A stretch of DNA of 64,000 bases from Bradyrhizobium hereditatis (GCF_020329435.1 NZ_JAGKJK010000001.1:744001-808000), one strand, 5' to 3'. Positions 9,599 through 19,720 are shown, numbered from the stretch's first letter. A program made the numbers and translations. Notes: generated by a model not told the origin, from the letters alone.

Positions 9599-10444
9599 TC
9601 AGTCGCGCTTGCCCTGCACCCAGTGTTCGAGCATCTGCAGCGCCATCGCGCGGTCGTCGTCAGAGGCCTTGGCGAAGGCGCGGTTGTAGCTTTCCCGGAT
9701 CCAGGTCTCGTCGGGAGCCGCGTTGTCGCGCGCCAGCGTCAGCCACATCAGGCCACGCGCAGGCTGCCGCGGCAGGCGGTCGCCGTTGAACAGCATCTGG
9801 CCGAGCATCGCCTGCGCCTGGTGCTGGCCCTTCTGGGCAGCCAACCCAAGCCAGCGCGCGCCGTAGCGGAAATCATCCCGCGAGGCGTCCGGCGTCTTCA
9901 GGTAAAGCCGCGCCAGATCGTACTGCGCATCCGCATTGCCGAAATAGGACGCGGCATAGGAGAACATCTCCCGCGCACGCTCCGTGTCCGGCTTGACCTT
10001 CGAGTTCGGGATGCCGTTCAGGTAGTAGCGTCCCAGCGCCACGAAGGCGTTGGCGACGATCGTCGCCTGCGGCGCCGACGGGCTGTCCTCGGCATGCGCA
10101 TTGGCGATGCGGCTGAAATATTCGAAGGCGCGCAGATCGTCCTGCACGACGCCGTCGCCGTCGGCATACATGCGCCCGAGCTTCCACTGCGCGACGGGAT
10201 GACCGCCTTCGGCGGCGTATTGCAGCGATGTCAGCGAGGGCGCGGCAACCGGCGTGGCCGTCGTGGACGCCGGCGGAACCTTCTTCAGGGCCTGGGCCGT
10301 GACGGCCTGCGCGGCGGCCGGCTGGTTCATCAACGGCAGCGCGGCATCCGGTTTAACCGGTGCGCCATCGAATGCGAATCCGGGAGCCGCCACCGGCGCG
10401 GCGCCCAGCATCAACGCAAGAATGATACGCCTAGATGTCCGCAT
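9599..10444 (-). CDS. ExoR-like periplasmic Sel1-repeat regulator
   Basis: A secreted Sel1/TPR-like repeat protein (281 residues). The order of elements follows Sinorhizobium ExoR, the periplasmic inhibitor of the ExoS-ChvI two-component system controlling exopolysaccharide, motility and host entry: signal peptide to about residue 25, a spacer, then [45 protein letters not shown] and [15 protein letters not shown] repeats. MYADGDGV and the GIP(N/D)S segment are especially ExoR-like. The ATG at 10444 gives a clean signal peptide; a GTG at 10465 is in frame. The start overlaps the 3' end of ilvD by 14 bases, so translation may be coupled. The ExoR role is inferred from similarity of layout and would need a partner ExoS-ChvI elsewhere. 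Confidence 0.72.
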   Translation of the reverse strand: MRTSRRIILALMLGAAPVAAPGFAFDGAPVKPDAALPLMNQPAAAQAVTAQALKKVPPASTTATPVAAPSLTSLQYAAEGGHPVAQWKLGRMYADGDGVVQDDLRAFEYFSRIANAHAEDSPSAPQATIVANAFVALGRYYLNGIPNSKVKPDTERAREMFSYAASYFGNADAQYDLARLYLKTPDASRDDFRYGARWLGLAAQKGQHQAQAMLGQMLFNGDRLPRQPARGLMWLTLARDNAAPDETWIRESYNRAFAKASDDDRAMALQMLEHWVQGKRD

Positions 10445-12155
10445 AACACTGTTTCTCGTGCGCACCGCCCGGATGGGTCACAGCCCCGTCCACCGCCGGC
10501 CCAACCTGTTGGGCATACTTCCACAGAGCACCCGACGTATGATTTGTCGGTCGGGGCACCCATTTGGTTTTACGATCGGCGAGCTCGGCGTCGGTCAATT
10601 TTACGTTAAGAGTGCCGGCCTCGGCGTCGATCTCGATAATGTCACCATTCTGCAACAGGGCGATCGGTCCGCCCACGGCCGCCTCCGGCCCGACATGGCC
10701 GATGCAGAAGCCGCGGGTGGCGCCGGAGAACCGGCCATCGGTGATCAGGGCGACCTTGCCGCCCATCCCCTGCCCGGTCAGCGCCGCCGTGGTCGAGAGC
10801 ATCTCGCGCATGCCGGGACCGCCGCGCGGCCCCTCATAGCGGATCACGATGACGTCGCCCTCTTTGTAGGTTTTCTTCTGGACCGAATCGAAGGCGTCTT
10901 CCTCGCGGTCAAAGCACCGGGCAGGACCAGTAAACTTCAGCTTCGACATGCCCGCGACCTTCACGATCGCACCCTCCGGCGCCAAATTACCCTTCAGCCC
11001 GACAACGCCTCCCGTGACGGTGATCGGGTTGTCGGCGGACCGCACCACATCCTGGTGCGGATTCCATTTCACGCTCTTGAGGTTTTCGGCGATCGTACGG
11101 CCCGTGACGGTTATGCAATCCCCGTGTAGGTAGCCATTGTCGAGCAGCGTCTTCATCAGAAGCGGAATGCCGCCAACCTCGAACATGTCTTTGGCAACAT
11201 AACGGCCCCCCGGCTTCAAATCCGCGACATATGGTGTCTTTTTGAAGATTTCGGCGACGTCGAATAAGTCAAACTTTATGCCGCACTCATGCGCGATAGC
11301 GGGCAGGTGCAATGCAGCATTGGTCGACCCACCCGAGGCGGCGACCACGGCGGCAGCGTTCTCCAGTGAGCGGCGGGTGACAATATCGCGCGGCCGGATG
11401 TTGGCTGCGATCAGCTCCAGGATCTTCTCGCCGGCGGCGGCGCAAAACGCGTCGCGAATCTCGTAAGGCGCTGGCGCGCCCGCCGAATACGGTAGCGCCA
11501 GACCAATCGCCTCGGATACCGTCGCCATGGTGTTAGCGGTGAATTGTGCGCCGCACGCGCCCGCCGACGGGCACGCCACCCGCTCGATTTCGTCGAGATC
11601 GGCATCCGACATTTCGCCGACCGAGTGCTTGCCGACGGCCTCGAACATGTCCTGCACCGTGACCTGCTGGCCGCGGAAATTACCCGGCAAGATCGAGCCA
11701 CCATAGATGAAGATGGAGGGCACGTTGAGCCGGACCATGGCCATCATCATGCCCGGCAACGACTTGTCGCACCCGGCGAGCCCGACGAGGGCGTCGTAGG
11801 CATGGCCCCGAACAGTCAGCTCGACCGAATCGGCGATGCATTCTCTTGAAGGCAGCGACGAGCGCATGCCGTCATGGCCCATGGCGATGCCATCGGTAAC
11901 GGTGATGGTGCAGAATTCCCGCGGGGTGCCGCCAGCGGCGACGACGCCCTTCTTGACAGCCTGCGCCTGGCGCATCAGCGAGATGTTGCAGGGCGCCGCC
12001 TCATTCCAGCAGGACGCGACGCCGACGAAGGGCTGGTGGATCTGCTCGGTGGTCAGCCCCATCGCGTAGAGGTACGACCGATGGGGGGCGCGCTCCGGCC
12101 CCTCCGTCACGTGACGGCTCGGCAACCTCTTCTTGATGTCGGTCTTGGTGTCCAT
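10431..12155 (-). CDS. ilvD: Dihydroxy-acid dehydratase
   Basis: Converts 2,3-dihydroxy-3-methylvalerate or -isovalerate to the keto acids of isoleucine and valine synthesis (cytosol, EC 4.2.1.9). The length of 574 residues is normal. Iron-sulphur cluster cysteines are seen in [22 protein letters not shown] and [15 protein letters not shown]; the C-terminal [19 protein letters not shown] block is typical. The gene ends 14 bases inside the ExoR-like gene. Upstream lies an 889-bp stretch without a gene. Confidence 0.96.
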   Translation of the reverse strand: MDTKTDIKKRLPSRHVTEGPERAPHRSYLYAMGLTTEQIHQPFVGVASCWNEAAPCNISLMRQAQAVKKGVVAAGGTPREFCTITVTDGIAMGHDGMRSSLPSRECIADSVELTVRGHAYDALVGLAGCDKSLPGMMMAMVRLNVPSIFIYGGSILPGNFRGQQVTVQDMFEAVGKHSVGEMSDADLDEIERVACPSAGACGAQFTANTMATVSEAIGLALPYSAGAPAPYEIRDAFCAAAGEKILELIAANIRPRDIVTRRSLENAAAVVAASGGSTNAALHLPAIAHECGIKFDLFDVAEIFKKTPYVADLKPGGRYVAKDMFEVGGIPLLMKTLLDNGYLHGDCITVTGRTIAENLKSVKWNPHQDVVRSADNPITVTGGVVGLKGNLAPEGAIVKVAGMSKLKFTGPARCFDREEDAFDSVQKKTYKEGDVIVIRYEGPRGGPGMREMLSTTAALTGQGMGGKVALITDGRFSGATRGFCIGHVGPEAAVGGPIALLQNGDIIEIDAEAGTLNVKLTDAELADRKTKWVPRPTNHTSGALWKYAQQVGPAVDGAVTHPGGAHEKQCYADI

Positions 12156-13044
12156 CCGCGCAAACCTGTTTCCTCAGCCATCTCCCTGTCGGTCCCGGGA
12201 GCAATTCCCGTCACCTGCACCGGCGCTGAGGCTAATCAGCTTAAGAAAGAAATGGTTTCATTGAGGGGTGTGGCTAAAAAGCGGCGCACGCAAGAGGCAG
12301 CCGGTTCCATTAACCAGAAGTTCGCTTACTGTTGCGGTCACGCAACAATCGTTGCGCGGCAGCAACCATTATTTGGGTTTATCGAAGCCGGCGCGCAATC
12401 CGCGTCCCAAGTTTCAGATCTCGGCAGGGCCAAATCCTCCGCCGGTAACAACCAACCTGAGGCTGATTGATCGAGGCGGTTCTCTAAGGCGAATCGTCCC
12501 ATCTCATCGCACACACCCGAACTGGCTTTGATGAACGCGCGCGCTACAGAGAATCGGAAAACGCGACTCGAACGACATGGGCAGCGCCGATTATTTCGAT
12601 TGAACCCATCGCGCACGCCGAAAGTCACGTCGTGACATCCATCTGCTCAAAAGGGATCGCGTCATTTTTGTGCGGCTGGCACTTTTTGCGTCAGTTTTTC
12701 GTCACGCGATGGCGCCGCTCGCGACATGCGCACCCTCGGTGCTTCTCATTCATATGCAAGAGAGAACAACGCGGTACGCAGTTTGTTGCGGATGTTTGAT
12801 CGTTGCTTGAATTGAGGCGCGTGCTTGAAGATCGGCCGCACGAGCGCCTTTCGCGTCACCATATTGCCCCTACGAAGCGCAAATCCGCCGCTCACACGTC
12901 CAGCCGCTGGCCCGTTTTGCTGTTTCTCATTCGCTGTGGGTGAAGGATCCTGCCTCACGTCCTTCCCGCGCATCACGCGAGGCTTTCCTAGAGTCAGTGG
13001 TGGTTTCTAGTTCGTGAGGCCTCTGAGTAAGGGGTTTTGAATAA
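12156..13044. other. Long intergenic stretch between ilvD and the RTX gene
   Basis: No convincing gene was found in these 889 bp on either strand; the short open frames have no recognisable protein or ribosome site. The stretch should contain the promoters of the divergent ilvD and RTX genes. One small dyad, GTCACG-T-CGTGAC at 12624-12636, looks like an operator. AAGGGG at 13029-13034 is the likely ribosome site of the RTX gene. Such a long leader for a secreted protein gene leaves room for regulatory sequence or a small RNA, but none was identified. Confidence 0.5.
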
Positions 13045-13995
13045 ATGGCACGCTTCAATCTGAACAGATTCTTCGACAACGACCGGTTCGAAGATTTTTT
13101 CGCCAGGTTCGGCGGCGGCAGCTCCGATCATGATCATCTGAACGGGACAACGGCCAACAACGTCTTGTTCGGCGGTGCCAAGGAAGACACGCTCGCCGGT
13201 ATGGCCGGCAGCGACACGCTCAACGGCGGCTCCGGCGCCGATAAGGTGTGGGGCGGTTCGGGTAACGACAACCTTTCGGGCGGCTCCGGCGCCGACCTTC
13301 TCGTCGGCGGCTTCGGCGCCGACCGGATGGATGGCGGTACCGGCAATGACGTCCTGCTCAGCCGTTCGGATTCGGGCGAGATGGTCGCAGCCCAGGACGG
13401 CAAGACGCAGATCTTCGCGGCTGAATCGGCGGCGTTCAAGGCGGTCAACGACACCATCACCGGTGGCAGTGGCGCCGACACCTTCCGCTTCGAAATGAAC
13501 GTCAACGCCAAGGACGAGATCGTCGCCAAGCACGTCAATGCCGACGGCACGATCGACTGGGTCGGCGTGACCGGCGAGAACAACGCCACTCACGACCATT
13601 GGGTCGACGGCATCGGCAACGACGTGATCCGCGACTTCAATCGCGCCCAGGGCGACAAGATTGAAATCTCGGGTCACACCGCCGAGGTCAAGTCGATCGA
13701 GCACAAGGACAGCAATGGCGACGGCCGGAACGACTACAGCGTGATCACCGTCATCAGCCAGCAGGGCAACGCCGGCGCGCATGACGAGGATCTGCTCGGC
13801 ACCATCACCGTCTACGGCAACCTCGTGAAGCAGAGCGATATCGCCGTTACCCAGACGGTGTACGGTGCCTACGAGAAGGTCGGCGAACTCAATGGCGCGC
13901 ATTTCGATCTGGAGGACGACGGCATCCTTCCGAATGGCGGCACTGACGGTGGCCACCACAACGAAGCCACCGCAATGGCCAACATGTACGGCTAA
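13045..13995 (+). CDS. RTX-type calcium-binding secreted protein
   Basis: A 316-residue protein with glycine/aspartate-rich nonapeptide repeats of the RTX type: several GG-x-G-x-D units between about residues 45 and 110 (LNGGSGADKVWGG, LSGGSGADLLVGG, MDGGTGNDVLL) and another at ITGGSGADTFRFE. There is no N-terminal signal peptide, as expected for type I secretion with a C-terminal signal. The C-terminal half has acidic stretches and no recognised enzyme domain. No type I secretion ABC/HlyD genes are nearby. Function is likely extracellular or surface calcium-dependent folding; the exact role is unknown. A hairpin terminator follows 22 bp after the stop. Confidence 0.85.
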   Translation: MARFNLNRFFDNDRFEDFFARFGGGSSDHDHLNGTTANNVLFGGAKEDTLAGMAGSDTLNGGSGADKVWGGSGNDNLSGGSGADLLVGGFGADRMDGGTGNDVLLSRSDSGEMVAAQDGKTQIFAAESAAFKAVNDTITGGSGADTFRFEMNVNAKDEIVAKHVNADGTIDWVGVTGENNATHDHWVDGIGNDVIRDFNRAQGDKIEISGHTAEVKSIEHKDSNGDGRNDYSVITVISQQGNAGAHDEDLLGTITVYGNLVKQSDIAVTQTVYGAYEKVGELNGAHFDLEDDGILPNGGTDGGHHNEATAMANMYG

Positions 13996-14017
13996 GCCGA
14001 AAAAGCACGATCACGGG

Positions 14018-14040
14018 CAAGGGCCGCCTCCCGGCCCTTG
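14018..14040 (+). terminator. Hairpin terminator after the RTX gene
   Basis: Arms CAAGGGCCG (14018-14026) and CGGCCCTTG (14032-14040) form a perfect nine-base GC-rich stem with a five-base loop, followed by a short pyrimidine stretch (TTCTCC). The U-tract is weak. It sits 22 bp past the RTX stop codon, the right place for a terminator. Confidence 0.7.
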
Positions 14041-14147
14041 TTCTCCAGCGTCTGGTTTCGATCGAATTGGAACTGGACGCTGGACTGCCTTCGCGCGTCG
14101 ACAGCACGCGTGCTGCGTGAACCAGCTAAGTAGCCCGCGTCTTCACA

Positions 14148-14318
14148 CTATTTCTTCTTTTCAGGCGAGGAGACCGGCGGAAGGTCAGCATCGCTGGTCA
14201 CCTCTTTAGTCCCGCTCAATTCACCGCCGGCGAGAAAGAACACCGCCGCAGCCACGACGATGACTCCGCCGAGAATGAGTCCGATTGTGCCCTTGGGTCG
14301 GTTGTCGCCGTCAGCCAT
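14148..14318 (-). CDS. Small single-pass membrane protein (56 residues)
   Basis: A small gene of 56 residues. It starts MADGDNRPKGTIG, then a strongly hydrophobic segment (about residues 11-31, LILGGVIVVAAAVFFLAGG) and a hydrophilic tail ending in SPEKKK. GGAG lies eight bases before the ATG on the minus strand. The frame, ribosome site and membrane segment together support a real gene. Topology is probably a short N-terminus inside with the acidic tail outside, or the reverse. It stands alone between the RTX terminator and a Bug-type binding protein gene. No family was recognised. Confidence 0.68.
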   Translation of the reverse strand: MADGDNRPKGTIGLILGGVIVVAAAVFFLAGGELSGTKEVTSDADLPPVSSPEKKK

Positions 14319-14376
14319 AGTCCGCTCCGTATGAGAGCGGTTAACGTCCGCACTGCCCGTAGGTTCCTACTTCGGT

Positions 14377-15345
14377 CTAATCCACCTTGACGTTGGCGGC
14401 CTTGATCATCGGCCACCATTTGTCGATCTCGGCTTTCTGCCAGGCGCCGAGCGCTTGGGGTGTGAGCTTGTCCTTTGGCGGCATCTGCAAGCCGAGATTT
14501 TCAAGCTGCTTGCGCACCGCCGGATCGCCCAGTGCCTCTACCGTCGCCGTATTCAATTTTGCGATAACGTCCTTCGGCGTGCCCTTGGGAACCCAGAGGC
14601 CGGACCACAGGGTCATGTGGAATCCGGGTAACCCGGCCTCATCGACGGTCGGGATATCAGACGCTGATTCCACGCGCTTGGAATCGGTGATGGCATAGGC
14701 GCGGATATTGCCTGCGCGTACCTGCCCGATTGAGTTGGAAGTCTGGTCGACGATCATGTCGATCTGGCCAGCGACAAGATCGTTCATCGCCGGTCCCGTG
14801 CCGCGATACGGCACATATTGCAGCTTGATGCCGCTGACGTTCTCGAAATAGAGCCCAGCGATATGGCTACCGGACCCGGCGCCAGCGGTACCTGCGGTCG
14901 GCGCCGTCGGCTGCGCCTTAAGCCACGCCAGAAACTCCTTCAGCGAGGAGGCGGGAACCGCCTTCTTGCTGACGATGATCATCGGGTTGCTCGGCAATAG
15001 CGCGACCGGCTCGAGGTCGGTGACGAGATCATAGCCGAGCTTGTAGACCGCGCCATTGGCGACATGGGTACCGAGATGGCCGAAGCTGATCGTGTACCCG
15101 TCAGGCGGCGATCGCACCGCGCGGCCAACGCCGACCGATCCGCCCGCCCCGGTCACATTCTCGACCAGGACCTGCTCGCCGAAGGCTACCTTCATGCGCT
15201 CGGCGAGGATGCGCGCCATCGCATCCGATGGCCCGCCGGCCGAGAACGGCACGATGATGGTAATGGGACGCGAGGGAAAATTCTGGGCGGCCGCGACGCC
15301 GCCGAACGCCAAGACTGCAATTGCGGCTAGGATGATCTTTCGCAT
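14377..15345 (-). CDS. Tripartite tricarboxylate transporter (Bug/TctC) binding protein
   Basis: A second Bug/TctC-family periplasmic binding protein (322 residues). The signal peptide is MRKIILAAIAVLAFGGVAAA; mature sequence opens FPSRPITIIVPFSAGGPSD as in the family. GGGAGC lies six bases before the ATG. The ligand pocket region shows no feature that names the ligand. It is the gene downstream of a threonine synthase on the same strand with a 33-bp gap, so the two may be co-transcribed. No membrane subunits are close. Confidence 0.88.
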   Translation of the reverse strand: MRKIILAAIAVLAFGGVAAAQNFPSRPITIIVPFSAGGPSDAMARILAERMKVAFGEQVLVENVTGAGGSVGVGRAVRSPPDGYTISFGHLGTHVANGAVYKLGYDLVTDLEPVALLPSNPMIIVSKKAVPASSLKEFLAWLKAQPTAPTAGTAGAGSGSHIAGLYFENVSGIKLQYVPYRGTGPAMNDLVAGQIDMIVDQTSNSIGQVRAGNIRAYAITDSKRVESASDIPTVDEAGLPGFHMTLWSGLWVPKGTPKDVIAKLNTATVEALGDPAVRKQLENLGLQMPPKDKLTPQALGAWQKAEIDKWWPMIKAANVKVD

Positions 15346-15378
15346 CTTGTGCTCCCATCACATTCCGCCGCGTGACAG

Positions 15379-16620
15379 TCAGAGCCTTGCGTAGTCGATC
15401 GGCTGATGGCGATCGAGCGTGCGCGTCACCGGCGGCAGTGGATATTTAAGCCCCGTCGCGCAATTGAACAGCATGATGCGATCGTTTTTCGTCACACGGC
15501 CGTCCGCGAGGCTCTGCTGGTAGGCAGCATATGTCGCCGCCCCTTCCGGACACAACAGCAAACCTTCCTCACGCGCGACTTCGCTCAGCGCAGCAGAAAT
15601 CTTCTCATCCGGCACCGCGATCGCAAATCCCTTGCTCTCGCGGACTGCACGCAGGATCAGAAAATCTCCGACCGCCTGCGGCACGCGAATGCCCGAGGCG
15701 ATGGTGTGCGCGTCTTCCCAGCGCGGCGCATGCTCGGTGCCTGCTTCAAAAGCACGCACCATCGGCGCGCAGCCCGCGGCCTGCACCGCCACCATCCGCG
15801 GCCGCTTCGATCCGATGAAGCCAATCGCTTCCAGTTCGGCGAACGCCTTCCACATGCCGATCAGGCCGGTGCCGCCGCCGGTCGGATAGAAGATTACGTC
15901 GGGCATCTCCCAGCCGAGTTGCTCGGCAAGCTCGAGCCCCATCGTCTTCTTGCCCTCGATCCGGTAGGGCTCCTTCAGCGTCGAGGTATCGAACCAGCCG
16001 GCCTTCGCCTTGCCCTCGCCGACGATCTTGCCGCAATCGTCGATCAGGCCGTTGACCCGATAGACAGTGGCGCCCTGCAGCTCGATCTCGCTGACATTCA
16101 CTTCCGGCGTATCGGCCGGGCAGAAGATCGTGGTCTTGATGCCGCAGGAGGTGGCGTAGGCGGCGAGCGCCGCGCCGGCATTGCCGTTGGTCGGCATCGC
16201 CATATGCTTGATGCCGAGCGCCTTGCCCATCGACACCGCCATGACAAGGCCGCGCGCCTTGAACGAACCGGTCGGCAGCCGCCCCTCGTCCTTGACGATG
16301 ATCTCGCCACCGCCGAGCTTCTTCGCGAGTTTCGGCAGGCGGATGAGTGGCGTCATCACTTCGCCGAGGCTGACGATGTCTGCGCATTTGCGCACCGGCA
16401 GTAGTTCGCGGTAGCGCCACATGTCGGCAGGGCGTTGTGCGAGCGCGTCCTTGGACAGCGCCTTCTTCACCCCTGCGAGATCGTAGCGCACCAAGAGCGG
16501 CTTGCCGGCCTTGGAGAGATTATGGATCTGGTCGGCGGGATAATGGTCGCCCTCCATCGCGCATTCGAGGTGGGTGACGAAGGTCGGGCGTTCGATGGTG
16601 AGGTTGTCGTTGTCTTTCAC
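15379..16620 (-). CDS. thrC: Threonine synthase (PLP-dependent)
   Basis: A fold-type II PLP enzyme of about 413 residues that fits threonine synthase (O-phosphohomoserine to threonine). Seen: FVTHLECAMEGD near the N-terminus, a conserved threonine-synthase opening; the PLP lysine in PTGSFKARG; the asparagine in PTNGNAGAA; and the phosphate loop PTGGGTGLIGMW. The start was put at the GTG at 16620 (VKDNDNL); the frame stays open to a GTG at 16669-16671, but that part lies in a palindromic repeat. The downstream neighbour is a Bug-type binding protein gene. A related function such as another PLP-dependent lyase is possible, since Bradyrhizobium-type genomes carry several paralogues. Confidence 0.8.
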   Translation of the reverse strand: MKDNDNLTIERPTFVTHLECAMEGDHYPADQIHNLSKAGKPLLVRYDLAGVKKALSKDALAQRPADMWRYRELLPVRKCADIVSLGEVMTPLIRLPKLAKKLGGGEIIVKDEGRLPTGSFKARGLVMAVSMGKALGIKHMAMPTNGNAGAALAAYATSCGIKTTIFCPADTPEVNVSEIELQGATVYRVNGLIDDCGKIVGEGKAKAGWFDTSTLKEPYRIEGKKTMGLELAEQLGWEMPDVIFYPTGGGTGLIGMWKAFAELEAIGFIGSKRPRMVAVQAAGCAPMVRAFEAGTEHAPRWEDAHTIASGIRVPQAVGDFLILRAVRESKGFAIAVPDEKISAALSEVAREEGLLLCPEGAATYAAYQQSLADGRVTKNDRIMLFNCATGLKYPLPPVTRTLDRHQPIDYARL

Positions 16621-16663
16621 GGAGTATGTTCTTTCTTCTTGTTCTAATCTCTTCGCTATCAGA

Positions 16664-16778
16664 CCCGTCACCCTGAGGAGGCCGCGAAGCGGCCGTCTCG
16701 AAGGGCGACAGGCCCCGCTGTTCGATCCGGGCCGTGCATCCTTCGAGGCTCGCTGCGCTCGCGCCTCAGGATGACGGG
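16664..16778. repeat. Palindromic repeat (CCTGAGGAGGC family), copy 1
   Basis: Outer arms CCCGTCACCCTGAGG and CCTCAGGATGACGGG are near-complementary. Inside are a GGCCGC-GAA-GCGGCC hairpin and a CTTCGAGG segment paired with a TCTCGAAGG segment. This matches a class of dispersed palindromic elements known from Bradyrhizobium. It fills the gap between lpdA and the threonine synthase gene and just reaches the latter's 5' extension. A related copy lies at 40318-40420. Confidence 0.75.
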
Positions 16779-16800
16779 ACGACCGCTGTGCTCCCGTCGG

Positions 16801-18219
16801 TTAAATGTTCAACACCCGCCCATAGGCGTCCAGCACAGCCTCCTTCATCATCTCCGACAGCGTCGGATGCGGGAAGATCGTGTGCATCAGCTCTTCCTCC
16901 GTCGTCTCCAGATTCATCGCGACGACATAGCCCTGGATAAGCTCGGTCACCTCGGCGCCGATCATGTGGGCGCCAAGCAGCTGGCCGGTCTTCTTGTCGA
17001 AGATCACCTTGACGAGGCCCTGGTCCTCACCGAGCGCGATCGCCTTGCCGTTGCCGACGAAGGGGAAGCGGCCGACGCGGACCTCGCGGCCCCCCTCTTT
17101 CGCCTTGGCTTCAGTCAGGCCCACAGAGGCGATCTGCGGGTGGCAATAGGTGCAGCCGGGGATGAGATTCTTGTCCGTGGCGTGCGGATGCAGGCCCTTG
17201 ATGGCTTCGATGCAGACCACGCCCTCATGCTCGGCCTTGTGCGCCAGCATCGGCGGCCCTGCGACGTCGCCGATGGCGTAGATGCCGGGCACATTGGTCT
17301 TGCCGTAGCCGTCGACGACAACGATGCCGCGATCGGTCTTGACGCCGACCTTCTCCAGGCCGAGCCCCTCGACATTGCCGACGACGCCGACCGCCGAGAT
17401 CACGCGCTCGAACTCGACCGTCTGCGGCTTCTTGCCGTCGTCGATGGTGGCGACCACGCTGTCGGCCTTCTTCTCCAGCTTCGTCACCTTGGTATCGGAG
17501 AGGATCTTGATGCCCTGCTTCTCGAAACGCTTGCGCGCCAGCCCGGCGATCTCGGGATCCTCGACCGGGAGGATCTGCGGCAGCACCTCCACAACGGTGA
17601 CGTCGGCGCCCATGGTGTGGAAGAAGGACGCAAACTCGATGCCGATCGCGCCGGAGCCGACGACCAGCAGCGATTTCGGCATCCGATCCGGCACCATCGC
17701 CTCGAAATAGGTCCAGACCAGCTTCTTGTCGGGTTCGAGCCCCGGCAGCACCCGTGGTCGTGCACCGGTGGCGAGGATGATGTGCTTGGCCTGGTAGGCG
17801 CCCTCGCCCAGCGCACCCTTCGGCGCCTCGACGGCGGATTTCTTCACGGTGACCTTGCCGGGCGCATCGATCGACGCCTCGCCCCAGATCACCGTGACCT
17901 TGTTCTTTTTCATCAGGAAGCCGACGCCGTCGTTCAGTCGCTTCGAGACGCCGCGCGAGCGCTGCACCACGGCCTTCGGATCGAACGATATCTTCTCGGC
18001 GGAAAGGCCGTAATCCTTGGCGTGCTGCATGTAGTGGAAGATTTCGGCGGAGCGCAAAAGTGCCTTGGTTGGGATGCAGCCCCAGTTCAGGCAGATGCCG
18101 CCGAGATAGGATTTTTCGATGATCGCAGTCTTGAAGCCGAGCTGGGCCGAGCGGATCGCGGTGACGTAGCCGCCTGGGCCGGAGCCGATGATGATGACGT
18201 CGAAGGATGTGTCGGCCAT
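16801..18219 (-). CDS. lpdA: Dihydrolipoyl dehydrogenase (E3)
   Basis: The flavoprotein E3 of the pyruvate dehydrogenase complex, reoxidising dihydrolipoamide with NAD+ (472 residues). The FAD-binding GSGPGGYVTAIRSAQLG, the redox disulphide in GGICLNWGCIPTK, the NAD-binding GSGAIGIEFASF and the C-terminal HPTLSE active-site motif are all present. It is the last gene of the minus-strand pdhA-pdhB-DUF5076-pdhC-lpdA cluster, separated from pdhC by 140 bp that hold a palindromic repeat. Confidence 0.96.
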   Translation of the reverse strand: MADTSFDVIIIGSGPGGYVTAIRSAQLGFKTAIIEKSYLGGICLNWGCIPTKALLRSAEIFHYMQHAKDYGLSAEKISFDPKAVVQRSRGVSKRLNDGVGFLMKKNKVTVIWGEASIDAPGKVTVKKSAVEAPKGALGEGAYQAKHIILATGARPRVLPGLEPDKKLVWTYFEAMVPDRMPKSLLVVGSGAIGIEFASFFHTMGADVTVVEVLPQILPVEDPEIAGLARKRFEKQGIKILSDTKVTKLEKKADSVVATIDDGKKPQTVEFERVISAVGVVGNVEGLGLEKVGVKTDRGIVVVDGYGKTNVPGIYAIGDVAGPPMLAHKAEHEGVVCIEAIKGLHPHATDKNLIPGCTYCHPQIASVGLTEAKAKEGGREVRVGRFPFVGNGKAIALGEDQGLVKVIFDKKTGQLLGAHMIGAEVTELIQGYVVAMNLETTEEELMHTIFPHPTLSEMMKEAVLDAYGRVLNI

Positions 18220-18257
18220 ATTACGCGCTCATTGTCATCGTGCGACCGTCAGTTCGT

Positions 18258-18342
18258 CCGTCATTGCGAGGAGCTCTTGCGACGAAGCAATCCATCGTGT
18301 CGCCGGAGAGATGGATTGCTTCGCTGCGCTCGCAATGACGGG
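18258..18342. repeat. Palindromic repeat (CGTCATTGCGAG family), copy 1
   Basis: CCGTCATTGCGAG at the left end pairs with CTCGCAATGACGG at the right end; GAAGCAATCCAT and ATGGATTGCTTC form a second stem inside. Copies lie at 23126-23216 and 53304-53382. It lies between lpdA and pdhC, within the gene cluster, so it should be transcribed. Confidence 0.85.
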
Positions 18343-18359
18343 GCTATGTCATTCGATCG

Positions 18360-19718
18360 TCACACCATCATCATCACGGGGTTTTCGATCAGTTGCTTGA
18401 AGGCGCCGATCAACTCGGCGCCGAGCGCACCGTCGATGGCGCGGTGATCGCAGGAAAGCGTGACGCTCATCATCTGCGCGATCTCGACCTTGCCGTTGCG
18501 GACGACAGGGCGCTCTTCGCTGGTGCCGACCGCAAGAATCGTTGCGTGCGGCGGGTTGATCACGGCGGTGAAGTGGTTGATGCCGTACATGCCGAGGTTC
18601 GACACCGCCGTGGTGCCGCCCTGATATTCCTCCGGCTTCAGCTTGCGCGCTCGTGCGCGCGCCGCAAAGTCCTTCATCTCGGCCGAGATGGTCGACAGCG
18701 TCTTGGTCTCCGCCTTGCGGATGATCGGCGTGATTAGGCCGCCCGGCATCGCGACCGCAACGCCGACGTCGGAATGCTTGTGCTTTACCATGCCCCCTTC
18801 AGTCCAGCTCACGTTGCAGTTCGGAATCTTCTGCAGCGCGACCGCCATCGCCTTGATGACGAAGTCGTTGACCGAGAGCTTGTAGAGCGGCTTGTTTTCC
18901 TTGTCCTTGGGCGCTGCGGCGTTGATCTCCTCGCGGGCGACCAGGAGCTTGCCGATGTCGCAATCCATCGTCAGATAGAAATGCGGCACGGTCTGCACCG
19001 AGGCGGTGAGCCGCTGCGCGATGGTGCGGCGCATGCCGTCATGCGGCACGATTTCGTAAGAACCCTCTTCGAACAGCGCGAGGATCTGCTTGTCGGACAT
19101 CGATGGGGCGATGGCAGGTCCTGCAGCGGGCGCGGCAGCAGGCGCCTTGAGGCCCTTGCCAGACTTGGCGTCCTCGACGTCGCGGGCGACGATGCGACCA
19201 TGCGGGCCGGACCCGTTGATCCGCGCAATTTCGATGCCGGCCTCCTTGGCGAGGCGACGGGCGAGCGGCGACGAGAATACACGAGCATGACCGTTACCTC
19301 GCGAGACGGAAGCCGCAGCCTGCGGCGCGGCAGCCTGCGTCGGCCCGGTTGCTGCGGGCTTTGCCGCAGGCGCGGCAGCGGGTGCCGGTTCGCCTGCCGG
19401 CTTCGCGGCGGGTGCTTCGGCGGCTTTCGGCGCCGGTGCAGCACCGGCAGCGGCGCTCGCCGCCTTCACGTCCTCGCCGTCACCGGCCAGCACCGCAATC
19501 ACGTCATTGACCGGCACGTCCTGCGTGCCCTCTGGCACCAGGATTTTTGCGATGGTACCCTCGTCCACCGCCTCGACTTCCATGGTCGCCTTGTCGGTCT
19601 CGATCTCAGCAATGACGTCGCCGGACTTGACCTTGTCGCCCTCCTTCTTGAGCCATTTGGCAAGGTTGCCCTTTTCCATCGTGGGCGACAGCGCGGGCAT
19701 CAAAATGTTGATCGGCAT
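18360..19718 (-). CDS. pdhC: Pyruvate dehydrogenase E2, dihydrolipoyl acetyltransferase
   Basis: The core acetyltransferase of the pyruvate dehydrogenase complex (452 residues). Domain order: one lipoyl domain (residues about 1-78, lipoylated lysine in [15 protein letters not shown]), an Ala/Pro-rich linker, a peripheral subunit-binding domain (about 130-170, [14 protein letters not shown]), and the catalytic domain with the C-terminal CDHRAIDGA motif carrying the catalytic His and Asp. It lies just downstream of a DUF5076 gene with a two-base gap. Normal for alphaproteobacterial PdhC. Confidence 0.96.
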   Translation of the reverse strand: MPINILMPALSPTMEKGNLAKWLKKEGDKVKSGDVIAEIETDKATMEVEAVDEGTIAKILVPEGTQDVPVNDVIAVLAGDGEDVKAASAAAGAAPAPKAAEAPAAKPAGEPAPAAAPAAKPAATGPTQAAAPQAAASVSRGNGHARVFSSPLARRLAKEAGIEIARINGSGPHGRIVARDVEDAKSGKGLKAPAAAPAAGPAIAPSMSDKQILALFEEGSYEIVPHDGMRRTIAQRLTASVQTVPHFYLTMDCDIGKLLVAREEINAAAPKDKENKPLYKLSVNDFVIKAMAVALQKIPNCNVSWTEGGMVKHKHSDVGVAVAMPGGLITPIIRKAETKTLSTISAEMKDFAARARARKLKPEEYQGGTTAVSNLGMYGINHFTAVINPPHATILAVGTSEERPVVRNGKVEIAQMMSVTLSCDHRAIDGALGAELIGAFKQLIENPVMMMV

Positions 19719-19720
19719 CG

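Noticed and set aside
12338-12976. Small genes on the minus strand in the ilvD-RTX gap
   Set aside because: No ribosome sites, no signal or domain, and codon use unlike the neighbours.
13045-13995. RTX toxin
   Set aside because: No pore-forming or enzymatic domain and no toxin-activating acyltransferase or secretion genes nearby.
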